NCBI RefSeq assembly: GCF_900106745.1
Contig: NZ_FNNV01000008.1
Span: forward strand, 1 to 64,000
Direction of reading: 5' to 3'
Length of the DNA: 64,000 nucleotides
Source: Paenibacillus sp. CF384
Lineage (GTDB): Bacteria; Bacillota; Bacilli; Paenibacillales; Paenibacillaceae
A model generated the notes under the pieces. That model made no database searches. It was not told the DNA's origin and saw only the letters and a program-made list of their open reading frames with translations. The first letter of the stretch is position 1, and every line of letters starts with the position of its first letter. A program made the position numbers and the translations under genes. Shown here one piece after another: positions 35,423 to 44,494 of the stretch.

Positions 35423-36204
35423 TGAGAAGAGCGCTGCTGCAGCTCGTTCGTTTCGGCTGGGAGCAGGCATGGTCTTGTCTGTTTCCCGTTGTGATTTTCG
35501 CTTCGCTGGCTTTCACGCAGCTTATCAAGATTCCTTGGCTGCCGAGATACGATTTGCTGCTGCTCATTTGCCTTACGATGCAGTGGTGGATGGTTCGTTC
35601 CGGTCTTGAATCCCTTGATGAGCTTAAGGTCATTACCTTGTTTCACATCATAGGCTTGGCACTTGAAATCTTCAAAGTGCATATGGGTTCATGGTCATAC
35701 CCTGGTGAGGGGTACACGAAGGTGTTTGGCGTTCCGTTATACAGCGGTTTTATGTATGCGAGTGTTGCAAGTTATCTCTGCCAGGCTTGGCGGCGAATGG
35801 ATGTTGAGCTGGTTAGATGGCCGCCGTTCCCGGTGGTGGTCACACTTGCGGCTATGATTTATTTGAACTTCTTCACACATCATTATTGGATCGATGCTCG
35901 TTGGTGGTTGTCAGCACTTGTTCTCATTGTATTTTGGCGGACTTGGGTCACCTTCATGGTCGGCGGTACCAGATACCGAATGCCGCTTGCACCTTCATTC
36001 CTGTTAATTGGATTCTTTATCTGGATTGCCGAGAATGTTGCCACTTTCTTCGGAGCATGGGAATATCCGGATCAAGCCGGTTCGTGGCGGATCGTACATG
36101 TTGGTAAAGTGAGCTCATGGCTGCTGCTCGTCATTGTCAGTTTTCTGATTGTAGCGACTTTGAAGCTGGTGAAAGTAAGGCATGTCCCGCGCGGGACTAA
36201 ATGA
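35419..36204 (+). CDS. DUF817 family membrane protein
   Basis: A 261-residue protein with about seven to eight membrane helices and the DUF817 pattern: LEIFKVHMGSWSYP, PLYSGFMYASVASYLCQAWR and WIAENVATFFGAWEYP. The family is widespread in bacteria and of unknown function; conserved His, Glu and Trp residues in the helices are notable. The ATG at 35419 overlaps the HTH stop by 4 bp, so it is the third gene of the operon. A terminator follows. Confidence 0.84.
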   Translation: MMRRALLQLVRFGWEQAWSCLFPVVIFASLAFTQLIKIPWLPRYDLLLLICLTMQWWMVRSGLESLDELKVITLFHIIGLALEIFKVHMGSWSYPGEGYTKVFGVPLYSGFMYASVASYLCQAWRRMDVELVRWPPFPVVVTLAAMIYLNFFTHHYWIDARWWLSALVLIVFWRTWVTFMVGGTRYRMPLAPSFLLIGFFIWIAENVATFFGAWEYPDQAGSWRIVHVGKVSSWLLLVIVSFLIVATLKLVKVRHVPRGTK

Positions 36205-36207
36205 TAG

Positions 36208-36243
36208 AAGGCCAGGAAGAGCATATGCTCTTCCTGGTCTTTG
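36208..36243. terminator. Bidirectional terminator
   Basis: AAGGCCAGGAAGAGC pairs with GCTCTTCCTGGTCTT around an ATAT centre, with T and A runs on either side. It serves the DUF817 operon and the convergent tgl gene. Confidence 0.85.
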
Positions 36244-36245
36244 TG

Positions 36246-36947
36246 CTAACGGCGGATATATCTGCGTGCTCCGATGCTCGCGCCTACTGCATACCGATTT
36301 GGCCATTTGGTATTGTAGTACATGCGAATATCAGCCGGAGCGTATTGGGACAAATGATAGAAATCCGGATAAACGAACCGATCCTCGAGGTAAGCGGATT
36401 TCGTTGCATCTTCAATGCGTCGTTTGTTCAGCGATGCAATGATGCCTTCTCCACTCTTGATGCCAATGCCGTGCCCAAAATAAAGGTCGTCGCCAAGCTT
36501 CACGACATTCTCGCCTTGCCATTCCATTTTGTCCGGATTGACGTCCGGGTTCTTAAAGTATAATACGTCGCCGGGCTGCGATTGTTCGCTTGGCGCATCT
36601 TCACTGATTAGCCCGAGGTCACTGTCTGCTTGCCAGGAGTGCAGGTATAGCTTCTGAAATAACCGATTAAACGGGCTTTCTCCGAGCGTATCCAGGACGG
36701 CTTTGTACAACACGATGATGATGGCCGTTGCACACTCGAAGCCGTATTTTTTCCCGTTCGAGAAAATATCTTGGATGGCGTCGGCCGGCATCACGTCCTC
36801 CCTGAGTTGAAATCCGCCTTCATCCGTCAACGTCCAATACTTCTCATTGCAAAACGACTTCTTAAACGTAGCAAATCCCGCTGGGCTGCTTTGCAACTCC
36901 CTAGCTGCCGCGATAATATTCGACCGTAAGGTCGGTTCGAACTGCAT
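36246..36947 (-). CDS. tgl: Protein-glutamine gamma-glutamyltransferase (spore coat transglutaminase)
   Basis: A 233-residue transglutaminase of the Bacillus Tgl family. The catalytic Cys is C72 in YGFECATA. Other family blocks are VMPADAIQDIF, GDVLYFKNPDVNP, WQGENVVKLGDDLYFGHGIG and the ALNKRR region. Tgl forms epsilon-(gamma-glutamyl)lysine cross-links in the spore coat late in sporulation, so it marks an endospore former. Bacillus homologues carry about 40 more N-terminal residues; here an in-frame stop lies 15 nt before the ATG. An AGGAGG about 10 nt upstream makes the short start credible. Repeat copy A lies about 135 bp upstream of its start. Confidence 0.9.
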   Translation of the reverse strand: MQFEPTLRSNIIAAARELQSSPAGFATFKKSFCNEKYWTLTDEGGFQLREDVMPADAIQDIFSNGKKYGFECATAIIIVLYKAVLDTLGESPFNRLFQKLYLHSWQADSDLGLISEDAPSEQSQPGDVLYFKNPDVNPDKMEWQGENVVKLGDDLYFGHGIGIKSGEGIIASLNKRRIEDATKSAYLEDRFVYPDFYHLSQYAPADIRMYYNTKWPNRYAVGASIGARRYIRR

Positions 36948-37081
36948 GTCGCCTCTGCCTCCTCAACCTTCTCCAAAATGCCTATTTCATTGTATGGGCA
37001 ATGGAGGCAATCGGTCTCCGGATTCAGAAGAAAATACAGAGCTGCTCCCGGGTGTGGGATCAACAACTCTCTTGCAACCTG

Positions 37082-37264
37082 TAACGGTTGTGAGAGTGCT
37101 TATTTAGCTCATAAATCCCGTTTTCATTTTCTAACGGTTGCCAGCGAGCTTATTTGGGCATTTTTCGATCGAAACCAACCGGTATGCAGGGAATAACGAT
37201 GCTGGCAACCGTTAAAGTTTTAAAAGGTGGTTATTTCATGAAATAGCCACGCTGGCAACCGTTA
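37082..37264. repeat. Palindromic repeat element, copy A (four 50-nt units)
   Basis: TAACGGTTG begins two direct units at 37082 and 37132 (50 nt apart). Two inverted units ending in CAACCGTTA stop at 37214 and 37264 (again 50 nt apart). The whole is a large imperfect palindrome. The segment 37132-37264 aligns without gaps to 61827-61959 with 111 of 133 bases equal by my count. No coding frame or terminator is apparent. The intergenic stretch also holds the minus-strand coding remnant at 37305-37486. Confidence 0.75.
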
Positions 37265-37304
37265 CAGAATCCATTGGCACTATTGAGGGTAGTGATGCGT
37301 ATGT

Positions 37305-37486
37305 TTATTGTCGACTGACAGTAATGGCTCCGATAAGTTTACCAAGCAGTCTAGTGGCAGGTGGTTCGGGATCTTTAATGCCCCAGGTTAAAATAAGCCT
37401 GTTCCAGTATGTGGTATATTCAAACAAGGAGAACGGCATAGGCATAGGCCATTCAGTACGATTAATAGATATGGAGGAAGTGCAGC
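37305..37486 (-). pseudogene. Possible 3' remnant of a coding sequence
   Basis: On the minus strand an open frame reads WNRLILTWGIKDPEP, PATRLLGKLIGAITV and then stops. It has the look of a real protein C-terminus, but it has no upstream start or ribosome site and runs into the region of the 78-residue gene. I do not recognise the source. Confidence is low. Confidence 0.2.
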
Positions 37487-37723
37487 GTGTTCAAGTTAAA
37501 AGATATGATCATAGGTATCATCATTTCAGCATTACTACCCCTTGCTCTGCTCATATTTATAAAGTATAACTCGACCTCTACTGTAGAGGATGCGGATGGT
37601 TCTGTTACTCAGACGGCTATTTGGATTAGTTTCACGTTGTCATCCTACTTATTTACAGTGGTTTGTATTTTTATCTTTTTCATGATCATATATACGATAA
37701 TCAGGGTGTTGAGGAAGAAGTGA
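37487..37723 (+). CDS. Small membrane protein
   Basis: A 78-residue protein with two membrane helices (about 7-25 and 46-73) and a Lys-rich end (RVLRKK). The GTG at 37487 has GGAGGAAG at 37473-37480. The DNA is AT-rich. No family is recognised. Confidence 0.6.
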   Translation: MFKLKDMIIGIIISALLPLALLIFIKYNSTSTVEDADGSVTQTAIWISFTLSSYLFTVVCIFIFFMIIYTIIRVLRKK

Positions 37724-37805
37724 GGAATGGTGAAAAAGTTGTCGGAAATTTACTCCATGACAAGTAGTATTGAACTAAACCCGGACTAGGAGTGTGATTG
37801 ACTGC

Positions 37806-38087
37806 ATGAATGACAGGATAGCTACAATTATGTCTCTATGTGAACAACTCAATGAAGAAGAGAAAACATTAATTACCAATACCCTTTCGAATCATTTTGA
37901 GAAGCAATTACAGCTTTCTGTTGCAGAACTCTCAACATGTAACGAAGATGAGCTAATCATTATTAGGAACGTAATAAACGGAGTTATTCTAACTAAAAAT
38001 CATGTACCAAACATAGTTGAAGCGTATGAACGATTAAAGGACACGGATGTACCTCGAAAAATTTCCTTAGGTCGGACCGAAGAATGA
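37806..38087 (+). CDS. Hypothetical small helical protein
   Basis: A 93-residue, probably all-helical acidic protein (LCEQLNEEEKTLITNTL, LSTCNEDELIIIRNVIN). No family is recognised. The ATG at 37806 has AGGAG 13 nt upstream; a GTG at 37794 is in frame but overlaps that site. A terminator hairpin begins 18 nt after the stop. Confidence 0.55.
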   Translation: MNDRIATIMSLCEQLNEEEKTLITNTLSNHFEKQLQLSVAELSTCNEDELIIIRNVINGVILTKNHVPNIVEAYERLKDTDVPRKISLGRTEE

Positions 38088-38104
38088 TAGTCATAGAATT
38101 GAAA

Positions 38105-38143
38105 AACAACCTTAGCTCGGCAATTCGCCGGACTAAGGTTGTT
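38105..38143. terminator. Bidirectional terminator
   Basis: An AACAACCTTAG / CTAAGGTTGTT stem encloses an inner GGC/GCC hairpin, with A-rich and T-rich flanks. It separates the 93-residue gene from the convergent M28 peptidase gene. Confidence 0.75.
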
Positions 38144-38146
38144 GGT

Positions 38147-39691
38147 TTATTGAGGATAGAGAAGGTTCTGCAGCATGACTGCAGCTTCTGCTCGGGTTAC
38201 GGATTTTTGGGGAGCGTATGCGTGGTTCGGCATGCCCTGCATGATTTGCAGCTCCGTTACGAGCGCGACAGCATCTTGAGCGTACGCGGCAATTTTTGAA
38301 CGGTCCGTGTAGGTGGCTAAAGCGGCTTCAGGATTTTTGGCCTCGCCGATCTTCTCGTAAGCTTGGAGTACATTTGCTGCCAACACGGCTATCTGTTCAC
38401 GGGTAATCGGCGCATTTGGGTTAAACATGCCGTTTCCGTTGCCTTGGGCGAGCTTCCATTGAACGACCGACGCGATATACGGATAATACCAATCTTCGGG
38501 ACTGACGTCGGCGAATGGAATGGTGGCGGTTGGATCGAGCAGTCCCAAGCCTCTAGCCAGCATCGCGATGAATTCAGCGCGAGTTACCTGCCGCTGTGGA
38601 TGGAAGCCATTGGCGCTGTCGCCGAGAACGATGTCTCTGGAAGCGAGCGATTCAATGGCATCGATTGCCCAAGGAGTCGCGGAGATATCGGTGAATGCGA
38701 GAGCGGCGGGCGGTTCTTTTATCTCGAGGAGCAACTGTGTAAGCAGGCGCGTGAAGGAGCAGAGATGTTCCTCGATGCGTCCGGGATAGGTAGCGGCGAT
38801 GTAATCGGTCGTGTCTTTCGGTGTATGCCAGATCTCGCCGTCTTTCTCTGTTTGCGTATACCCGTCCATTGCGCCGAGCTGCCAGTTAGTAGCTTCCAAG
38901 TACCCATAAGGAATTCCGGCATATTTAAAAGCAACGTGATCGCTGGCATCGATAGTCGTTCCCGCAGGATATAAGGGATTGAGGCCGGTTTGCGTCGAAA
39001 TGTTCAGGTTAAGACGCTTGGCAATGTCGAGGCCAAGGTCGCGCACGAATCCGTCGGTGCCGCTATTGCCGTAAATATGCATATGATCGCCAACCGCCAA
39101 GCTGTCCAGGTTGATCATGGCAACGGCGTTGTTAATCTCTTCCTGGGACAGCTGGGATACGTAATAATTAGACCCTTCGAGTCCGACCTCTTCCGAACCG
39201 AACGCGAGGAACTTGATCGTGTAAGGAACCTCTGATTTCAAGACTGCTTTCGCAGCTTCGAGCATGACGCTGACACCAGATGCGTTATCGTCGGCGCCTT
39301 TGCTGACGCCTACCGAGTCGTAATGGGCGCCAACATACAGAACGCGCGCGGATTTGCCGGGCATCGTGGCCACGACGTTCGCCGAATGGATGGTTTGACC
39401 GTTGTCTCCCTTGTATTCGAATGGCTGCATTTGCGCGGTTAAGCCGATTTTGCCGAACTCTTGCAAAATGAACGCTCCCGCCTTGGCTTCCGCCTCGCTG
39501 CCGGCAACCCGGGTGCCGATCGTGGAGCTTAAATATTGCATCGTTTGCAAGGCGTAATAACCAGGATTGCCTTCCTTCAATGTGAATGCTCCGGATTCTT
39601 CCGCGTAAACATTCGGCGAAGCGATTGTGCCGGCTAGTAGAATTGCAGCAAGCAAAGGTATTACCCGTGCTTTCATTTTAAAACCAGGCAT
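38147..39691 (-). CDS. Secreted M28 family metallopeptidase with SLH domains
   Basis: A 514-residue exported protein. A signal peptide (VIPLLAAILLAGTIASPNVYA) is followed by an M28 di-zinc peptidase domain (about residues 30-325). Likely zinc ligands are in GAHYDSVG (His), GADDNASG (Asp), FGSEEVG (Glu pair), MINLDS (Asp) and ASDHVAF (His-containing). Three SLH repeats follow (AIDAIESLASRDIV, DWYYPYIASVVQWKLAQGNG, SKIAAYAQDAVALV) and bind pyruvylated wall polymer. It is an aminopeptidase-type enzyme held on the S-layer. The ATG at 39691 has AGGGGG just upstream; an ATG six codons earlier overlaps it. Confidence 0.9.
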   Translation of the reverse strand: MPGFKMKARVIPLLAAILLAGTIASPNVYAEESGAFTLKEGNPGYYALQTMQYLSSTIGTRVAGSEAEAKAGAFILQEFGKIGLTAQMQPFEYKGDNGQTIHSANVVATMPGKSARVLYVGAHYDSVGVSKGADDNASGVSVMLEAAKAVLKSEVPYTIKFLAFGSEEVGLEGSNYYVSQLSQEEINNAVAMINLDSLAVGDHMHIYGNSGTDGFVRDLGLDIAKRLNLNISTQTGLNPLYPAGTTIDASDHVAFKYAGIPYGYLEATNWQLGAMDGYTQTEKDGEIWHTPKDTTDYIAATYPGRIEEHLCSFTRLLTQLLLEIKEPPAALAFTDISATPWAIDAIESLASRDIVLGDSANGFHPQRQVTRAEFIAMLARGLGLLDPTATIPFADVSPEDWYYPYIASVVQWKLAQGNGNGMFNPNAPITREQIAVLAANVLQAYEKIGEAKNPEAALATYTDRSKIAAYAQDAVALVTELQIMQGMPNHAYAPQKSVTRAEAAVMLQNLLYPQ

Positions 39692-39817
39692 CGAATTCCC
39701 CCTAAACATAAATGGATAGGAGAGAATTCGATGCGCGGCTGGTGAATTCCTTTCCGTAATAAGGCAGCTAATGGGAGTTTAGTTATATTCTTCTTTCTAA
39801 AGATAGAAGTAGATGAT

Positions 39818-39866
39818 AATATTAAATTAGATATGCATCTAATTTAATATTTATCTAATTTAATAT
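39818..39866. promoter_or_regulatory. AT-rich palindrome plus third half-site
   Basis: AATATTAAATTAGAT (39818-39832) pairs perfectly with ATCTAATTTAATATT (39837-39851), giving a 34-nt palindrome centred on ATGC. A third ATCTAATTTAATAT follows at 39853-39866. It lies 22 nt before the phosphatase start and is likely a regulator binding site or a promoter-overlapping operator. Confidence 0.5.
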
Positions 39867-39887
39867 CGGTATGAAGGAGTTGGAGAA

Positions 39888-40490
39888 ATGAGTACAACTT
39901 TTTACCTTGTTAGACATGCAAAGAAAGAAAAGGGGATTGGAGACGTCTCCATAACTCTTGAAGGGTTATCCGAAGCCCAAAAGACTGCAAGCCATCTTCG
40001 CAACGTGCAATTATCCCAAATCGTATGCAGCCCGCTCAATAGAGCTAAGCAGACAGCCCGTATTATTGCAGAATCCATAAACAAAACAATAGCAGAGGAT
40101 TCTAGGCTGAGAGAGCGTGCCAACTGGGGAGACTTACCTGGACAAACATTTCAGGAGTTTGTGGCAATGTGGGACCGGTGCACGAAGGAACGAGAGTTTA
40201 CTCCTCAAGTCGGGGATTCCGCAAGAAGTGCAGGTGAGAGGCTGGCATCATGTTTACAGGAATTATCAGTTCAATATCCGCATGAAAGCATCGTTATTGT
40301 TACTCATGGCGGATTGATAACAGACTTCATGGTAAATGTATGTTCTGAAATCGAACTGACGGAGTGGAACTCGAACTTTGTAAGTGAACAAAGCAATTTG
40401 GTTGCAGAGTGTTCGATAACGAAGGTGATTTATAGGAATGGGGCGGTTGAATTAGTTGATTTTGCTAATACAGCACACTTATATGACTAA
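39888..40490 (+). CDS. Histidine phosphatase family protein
   Basis: A 200-residue phosphoglycerate-mutase-like phosphatase. The RHA motif (LVRHAKK, catalytic H10) begins the protein, SPLNRAKQTA supplies the second Arg, the acid/base residue lies around RLRERANWGDLPG, and the second His is in VIVTHGG. It dephosphorylates an unknown small substrate. AAGGAGTTGG precedes the ATG. Its AT-rich upstream region holds a striking palindrome. Confidence 0.87.
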   Translation: MSTTFYLVRHAKKEKGIGDVSITLEGLSEAQKTASHLRNVQLSQIVCSPLNRAKQTARIIAESINKTIAEDSRLRERANWGDLPGQTFQEFVAMWDRCTKEREFTPQVGDSARSAGERLASCLQELSVQYPHESIVIVTHGGLITDFMVNVCSEIELTEWNSNFVSEQSNLVAECSITKVIYRNGAVELVDFANTAHLYD

Positions 40491-40508
40491 ACTAACAAGC
40501 AGCGATAG

Positions 40509-40622
40509 CACAAACAAGGTGCCGAGCAAGTTGAGGAAGGATGGGGTTACCAGTTATTCACTCTAGAACAAGCAGGAAAACGGGAATATTCTGAAGAAAT
40601 TAGAGGGATCTATTCCAAATAG
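40509..40622 (+). pseudogene. Possible remnant of a coding sequence
   Basis: Between stop codons a 37-codon frame reads EQVEEGWGYQLFTLEQAGK, REYSEEIRGIYSK, then TAG. Its composition looks protein-like, but there is no start or ribosome site, and the source is unknown. It is listed as a possible gene remnant only. The rest of the gap up to 40773 shows nothing else. Confidence 0.18.
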
Positions 40623-40773
40623 CGGTAAATTCTACTGTTAGTTGAATCTCCTAAATCCTGCAAAGTCAACTAATACTTGATAGGTTGTCATTCGCGGGTG
40701 TGCTATGCTGATTCCGACATTGCACGTCATGATGCTGCACGATTAATGATAACTACCACAAGGGGGATTTAGA

Positions 40774-42621
40774 GTGTCAACTGAGAAAGGAGCGGAGTAT
40801 TCCGCTTGGTCAAACATCAAATATGCTATGCGGTTGCACTGGCGGGCAAGGCCACTTACGCTGATTTGTTGTGTCATCTCGGTGCTGGTTGGTGTTGGTC
40901 TGCCATTTGTAAGTATCCTTATGCCCAAAATTGTCATCGACAATATTACAGCAGGTGTCACGCCAGGCAACTTTATATTGTCAGTTGGTGCCATGGCGCT
41001 TCTTCTGGCCTTGCTGAGCAGTGCGAAGAGCTATGCCGACCTCATTACCAATGAATCTGTCGGTACGATCAGCATATTGAAACATCTTCAAACTACGATG
41101 CATAAGCATCTGCATATGGACTTCGAGGTGCTGGAGAGCCCCGGATATGCCAAGCTGGGGGAAAAAGCATGGCGCGCCATGCAAAGTAACCACTCTCCCG
41201 CCTCCAACGTACCGCGCAACATTTCACAGCTTGTTATGAACGTACTAGGCTTTCTGACATACGGGATGGTTATTGTAACGGTACATCCTCTAATTATTCT
41301 CTTTCTAGCTGTTTCGGCCGGAATCAATTGGCTGGCGCTCTCGCGAGCCCGCAAGATTGAGCTGGCCACGCGCGAGGAGCGGTCGAAGCTTCATGGCAAG
41401 CTGTGGTACATCCAGAAAGTATCGAAAGAGTCGTCAGGCGGCAAGGATATACGCTTATATGATCTAGGCAGTTTAATCAACGGTATCTTTCAAAACGTAC
41501 TCGCTACCAGCACCAAGAAAGAACGAGAGGTAGCGACCGGCGATATGAAGGCTCAGCTGTCGGATGCAGCGCTCAGCCTCCTGCGTGACGGAGCAGCATA
41601 TGCGTTTCTCATTTATTTGCTTCTCAACGACAAGATGACCTTGGGCAATTTCGTGCTCGTCTTTGCCGCCATAGGCGCGTTCTCCGGTTGGTTATCGGGC
41701 ATATTGAGAAGCTCCAGCGAGCTTATGCGAGCTTTAAGCGAGATGTCGGATATCCGTGTTTATCTTGACGTCCCTGATATTTCTAATACCGGTGCTGGCA
41801 ATGCGCTGCCGTCCGGAGAAATGCTGCCTCCCGCGATTACGCTTCGAAACGTCGGATATACCTATCCCGAGGCAACCAAACCGACCCTTAACGGCATTGA
41901 TCTTGCTATTATGCCGGGAGAGCGCATTGCGATTGTCGGGGGTAACGGAGCAGGCAAGACGACGTTTATCAAGCTCATATGCGGGCTCTATAAGCCGACA
42001 ACCGGCGAGATAACGCTCGGAGGCGTCGACATCACGCGTTATAACAGAGATGAATTCTACTCGCTCTTCTCGACGGTGTTTCAAGATATTCATCTGTTCT
42101 GCTGCGATATTGCCGGAAATATATCTCAACAATCGCCGGAGAAGACCGATTACGAGAAGGTCAAGAAATGCTTGGAAATAGCCGGTCTTATGGATAAAGT
42201 AAACGGGCTTGAGAAAAAGGAGTCGACGCTTCTTGTACGCCGCGTACACAATGATGCCATTGAGCTCTCTGGCGGTGAGCAGCAGAAGCTGGCACTGGCG
42301 CGCGCACTGTATAAAGACGCGCCGGTTATTATCCTCGATGAGCCGACTGCTGCGCTCGATCCTATCGCGGAGAGCGAAATCTATCAGCGTTACGCCGAGC
42401 TGACAGCCGGTAAAACCTCTATTTATATTTCCCACAGACTGGCAAGCACGCGATTCTGCGACAGAATTCTGTTCATTGAAGGCGGAGTTATCGCCGAGTG
42501 CGGGTCGCACGATGAACTTATGAGACATTGCGGGAAATATGCGGAGATGTTTAACGTCCAGTCCCACTACTACAAGGACGGGGAGGTTTCCGAGAATGAA
42601 GACGCGCTCCATCTGGCATAA
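40774..42621 (+). CDS. ABC exporter half-transporter (permease-ATPase)
   Basis: A 615-residue protein with six membrane helices in the first ~330 residues and an ATPase domain. Walker A is GGNGAGKTT, the Q-loop FQDIHLF, the signature LSGGEQQKLALARAL, Walker B VIILDEPTAALDP and the H-loop ISHRL. All catalytic residues are present. The GTG at 40774 has AGGGGG upstream. It overlaps the second half-transporter gene by 26 bp, so the pair should form a heterodimeric exporter. Bacterial pairs of this type export peptides, lipids or drugs. No peptide precursor gene was found next to it. Confidence 0.88.
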   Translation: MSTEKGAEYSAWSNIKYAMRLHWRARPLTLICCVISVLVGVGLPFVSILMPKIVIDNITAGVTPGNFILSVGAMALLLALLSSAKSYADLITNESVGTISILKHLQTTMHKHLHMDFEVLESPGYAKLGEKAWRAMQSNHSPASNVPRNISQLVMNVLGFLTYGMVIVTVHPLIILFLAVSAGINWLALSRARKIELATREERSKLHGKLWYIQKVSKESSGGKDIRLYDLGSLINGIFQNVLATSTKKEREVATGDMKAQLSDAALSLLRDGAAYAFLIYLLLNDKMTLGNFVLVFAAIGAFSGWLSGILRSSSELMRALSEMSDIRVYLDVPDISNTGAGNALPSGEMLPPAITLRNVGYTYPEATKPTLNGIDLAIMPGERIAIVGGNGAGKTTFIKLICGLYKPTTGEITLGGVDITRYNRDEFYSLFSTVFQDIHLFCCDIAGNISQQSPEKTDYEKVKKCLEIAGLMDKVNGLEKKESTLLVRRVHNDAIELSGGEQQKLALARALYKDAPVIILDEPTAALDPIAESEIYQRYAELTAGKTSIYISHRLASTRFCDRILFIEGGVIAECGSHDELMRHCGKYAEMFNVQSHYYKDGEVSENEDALHLA

Positions 42622-44425
42622 CCTGCGCCGGGGATACGGGATTGTAAATCGCCTTTCGCCGACCTATATTCCACTTACTTTCGTCTCTTCTTTTATTAAA
42701 GCCGTACAGCCGTTAATGATTCTTTTCTTGTCTGCACAGATCATTAACGAGTTAGCAGGCGCGCGCGACGTAAGTCGCATTATCCTGTACGCCGTACTTG
42801 CAGTAGGACTTGGATTTGTTTTGTCAGCTGCCAATGCCATGGTTTCTCGCCGGATTACGACGCTAAACAGTACTTTGTGGGCACGGTTCTACTTCTTCCT
42901 GGGCAATCGCTATATGCAGATTAATTACGATCAAGTGGAAGATACAATGAATAATGAAATGTTAGCGGATATTGAAGCGAAGACAAACGGCAACGGACTT
43001 GGCATTCTTCGCCTGCACCACAGTTTGCCGGAACTGTTGCAGCCCTTTTTTGAACTCATCTTGTCAATCGTACTGTTCTTCGGCATGTTCACGGCTGCCG
43101 CGTCCTACGAGAAGACATTCATAACATCACCGACTGCCACTGTGCTGCTGATCCTTCTTATCCTGCTTATCCTTCCTTTCACCTATGTACTCAAGAAAAG
43201 GGAGGAGAGGATCCAGAAGACGGTGTTTGAGGAAAACCCGAAGGCAAACACCTATGTCCATTTCTTTAACGAGTATATGCAGGTAAAAAATGCGGCCAAG
43301 GATATTCGCCTCTATAAACAGGCGTCAGCAATCGAGGACCACTACAATAAATCCGTGGGGGCGGAGTTCTGGTACAGAATTTTCGACTTAATCGGTAAGA
43401 ACAACGCATTGGCAGCGGCCGTGAACGCCGTATTAGGCGGCTGCGTCTATCTCTTTATCGGTCTGCGTGCGTTATATGGCATGTATCCATTGGGCAGCGT
43501 GGTTCAATATATCGGGGCAGTTACCGGCGCTGTTAACGCGCTGGCCAAGCTTGTCTCGGTTCTGGGCAACTTTATTACAAACAATCAGTACCTCGAACGA
43601 AGCTTCGAATATCTTGATCTGCCGGACAACATGCGAGAGAGCATTGGAAGCAGGCAAATCCCGGAAGGGGATCTGGAGTTTGAGTTCCGCGACGTGTCGT
43701 TTAAGTATCCCGGTGCCGATACCTATGCCATTAAGCAGCTTAGCATGGCTTTTCATATCGGCCAGCGGGTTGCTGTTGTGGGGTTGAATGGCAGCGGCAA
43801 GACGACTATGATTAAGCTCCTTTGCCGGCTTTATGAACCTACGGAAGGTGTAATCACTTTAAACGGCATCGATATTAGGGAATACGACTATTCGGCTTAT
43901 ATGGGCGTGTTCAGTGTCGTGTTTCAAGATTTTAAACTCTATTCCTTCTCACTTGGCCATAACGTTGCCGCTTCCGAAAGCTATGACGCAGAATTGGCAG
44001 AGGAATCGCTCATCATGGCAGGGTTTGGCTCGAAATTAAACCATATGTCTGGTGGGCTTAATACCTTCTTGCATAAGGATTTTTCGGATGACGGTGTTGA
44101 GATTTCGGGAGGCGAAGCGCAAAAGGTCGCGCTGGCAAGGGCACTGTATAAGAATGCGCCTTTTGTGGTACTTGACGAGCCAACCGCGGCACTGGACCCT
44201 ATTGCGGAGTTCGAGATCTATCCCCGTTTCAATGAGTTGATTAGCAACAAGACAGCCATCTTCGTCTCCCATCGGCTTTCGTCCTGTAAGTTCTGTCATG
44301 ACATCGCCGTGTTTCACGAGGGTCGTCTTATCCAACGCGGCTCCCATGACAAACTCATAACCGACCGGGATGGGAAATACGCTGAACTGTGGAATGCGCA
44401 GGCGCAATATTATGTCGGCACGTGA
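42596..44425 (+). CDS. ABC exporter half-transporter, partner
   Basis: A 609-residue second half-transporter. Six membrane helices precede an ATPase domain with Walker A GLNGSGKTTM, Q-loop FQDFKLY, signature ISGGEAQKVALARAL, Walker B FVVLDEPTAALDP and the H-loop VSHRL. Both ATP sites of the heterodimer therefore look canonical. The ATG at 42596 lies behind GGGGAGG, inside the end of the first gene; a start at 42539 would lack a site. A terminator follows. Confidence 0.88.
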   Translation: MKTRSIWHNLRRGYGIVNRLSPTYIPLTFVSSFIKAVQPLMILFLSAQIINELAGARDVSRIILYAVLAVGLGFVLSAANAMVSRRITTLNSTLWARFYFFLGNRYMQINYDQVEDTMNNEMLADIEAKTNGNGLGILRLHHSLPELLQPFFELILSIVLFFGMFTAAASYEKTFITSPTATVLLILLILLILPFTYVLKKREERIQKTVFEENPKANTYVHFFNEYMQVKNAAKDIRLYKQASAIEDHYNKSVGAEFWYRIFDLIGKNNALAAAVNAVLGGCVYLFIGLRALYGMYPLGSVVQYIGAVTGAVNALAKLVSVLGNFITNNQYLERSFEYLDLPDNMRESIGSRQIPEGDLEFEFRDVSFKYPGADTYAIKQLSMAFHIGQRVAVVGLNGSGKTTMIKLLCRLYEPTEGVITLNGIDIREYDYSAYMGVFSVVFQDFKLYSFSLGHNVAASESYDAELAEESLIMAGFGSKLNHMSGGLNTFLHKDFSDDGVEISGGEAQKVALARALYKNAPFVVLDEPTAALDPIAEFEIYPRFNELISNKTAIFVSHRLSSCKFCHDIAVFHEGRLIQRGSHDKLITDRDGKYAELWNAQAQYYVGT

Positions 44426-44436
44426 TCGATAGAAAG

Positions 44437-44474
44437 AAGCCACTCCTATTGAGATTGAGGAGTGGCTTCTCTTT
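44437..44474 (+). terminator. Rho-independent terminator
   Basis: A GAAGCCACTCCT / AGGAGTGGCTTC perfect 12-bp stem and CTCTTTAT tail, 11 nt after the exporter operon. Confidence 0.8.
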
Positions 44475-44494
44475 ATACAAAGGCGTCTTATCAT

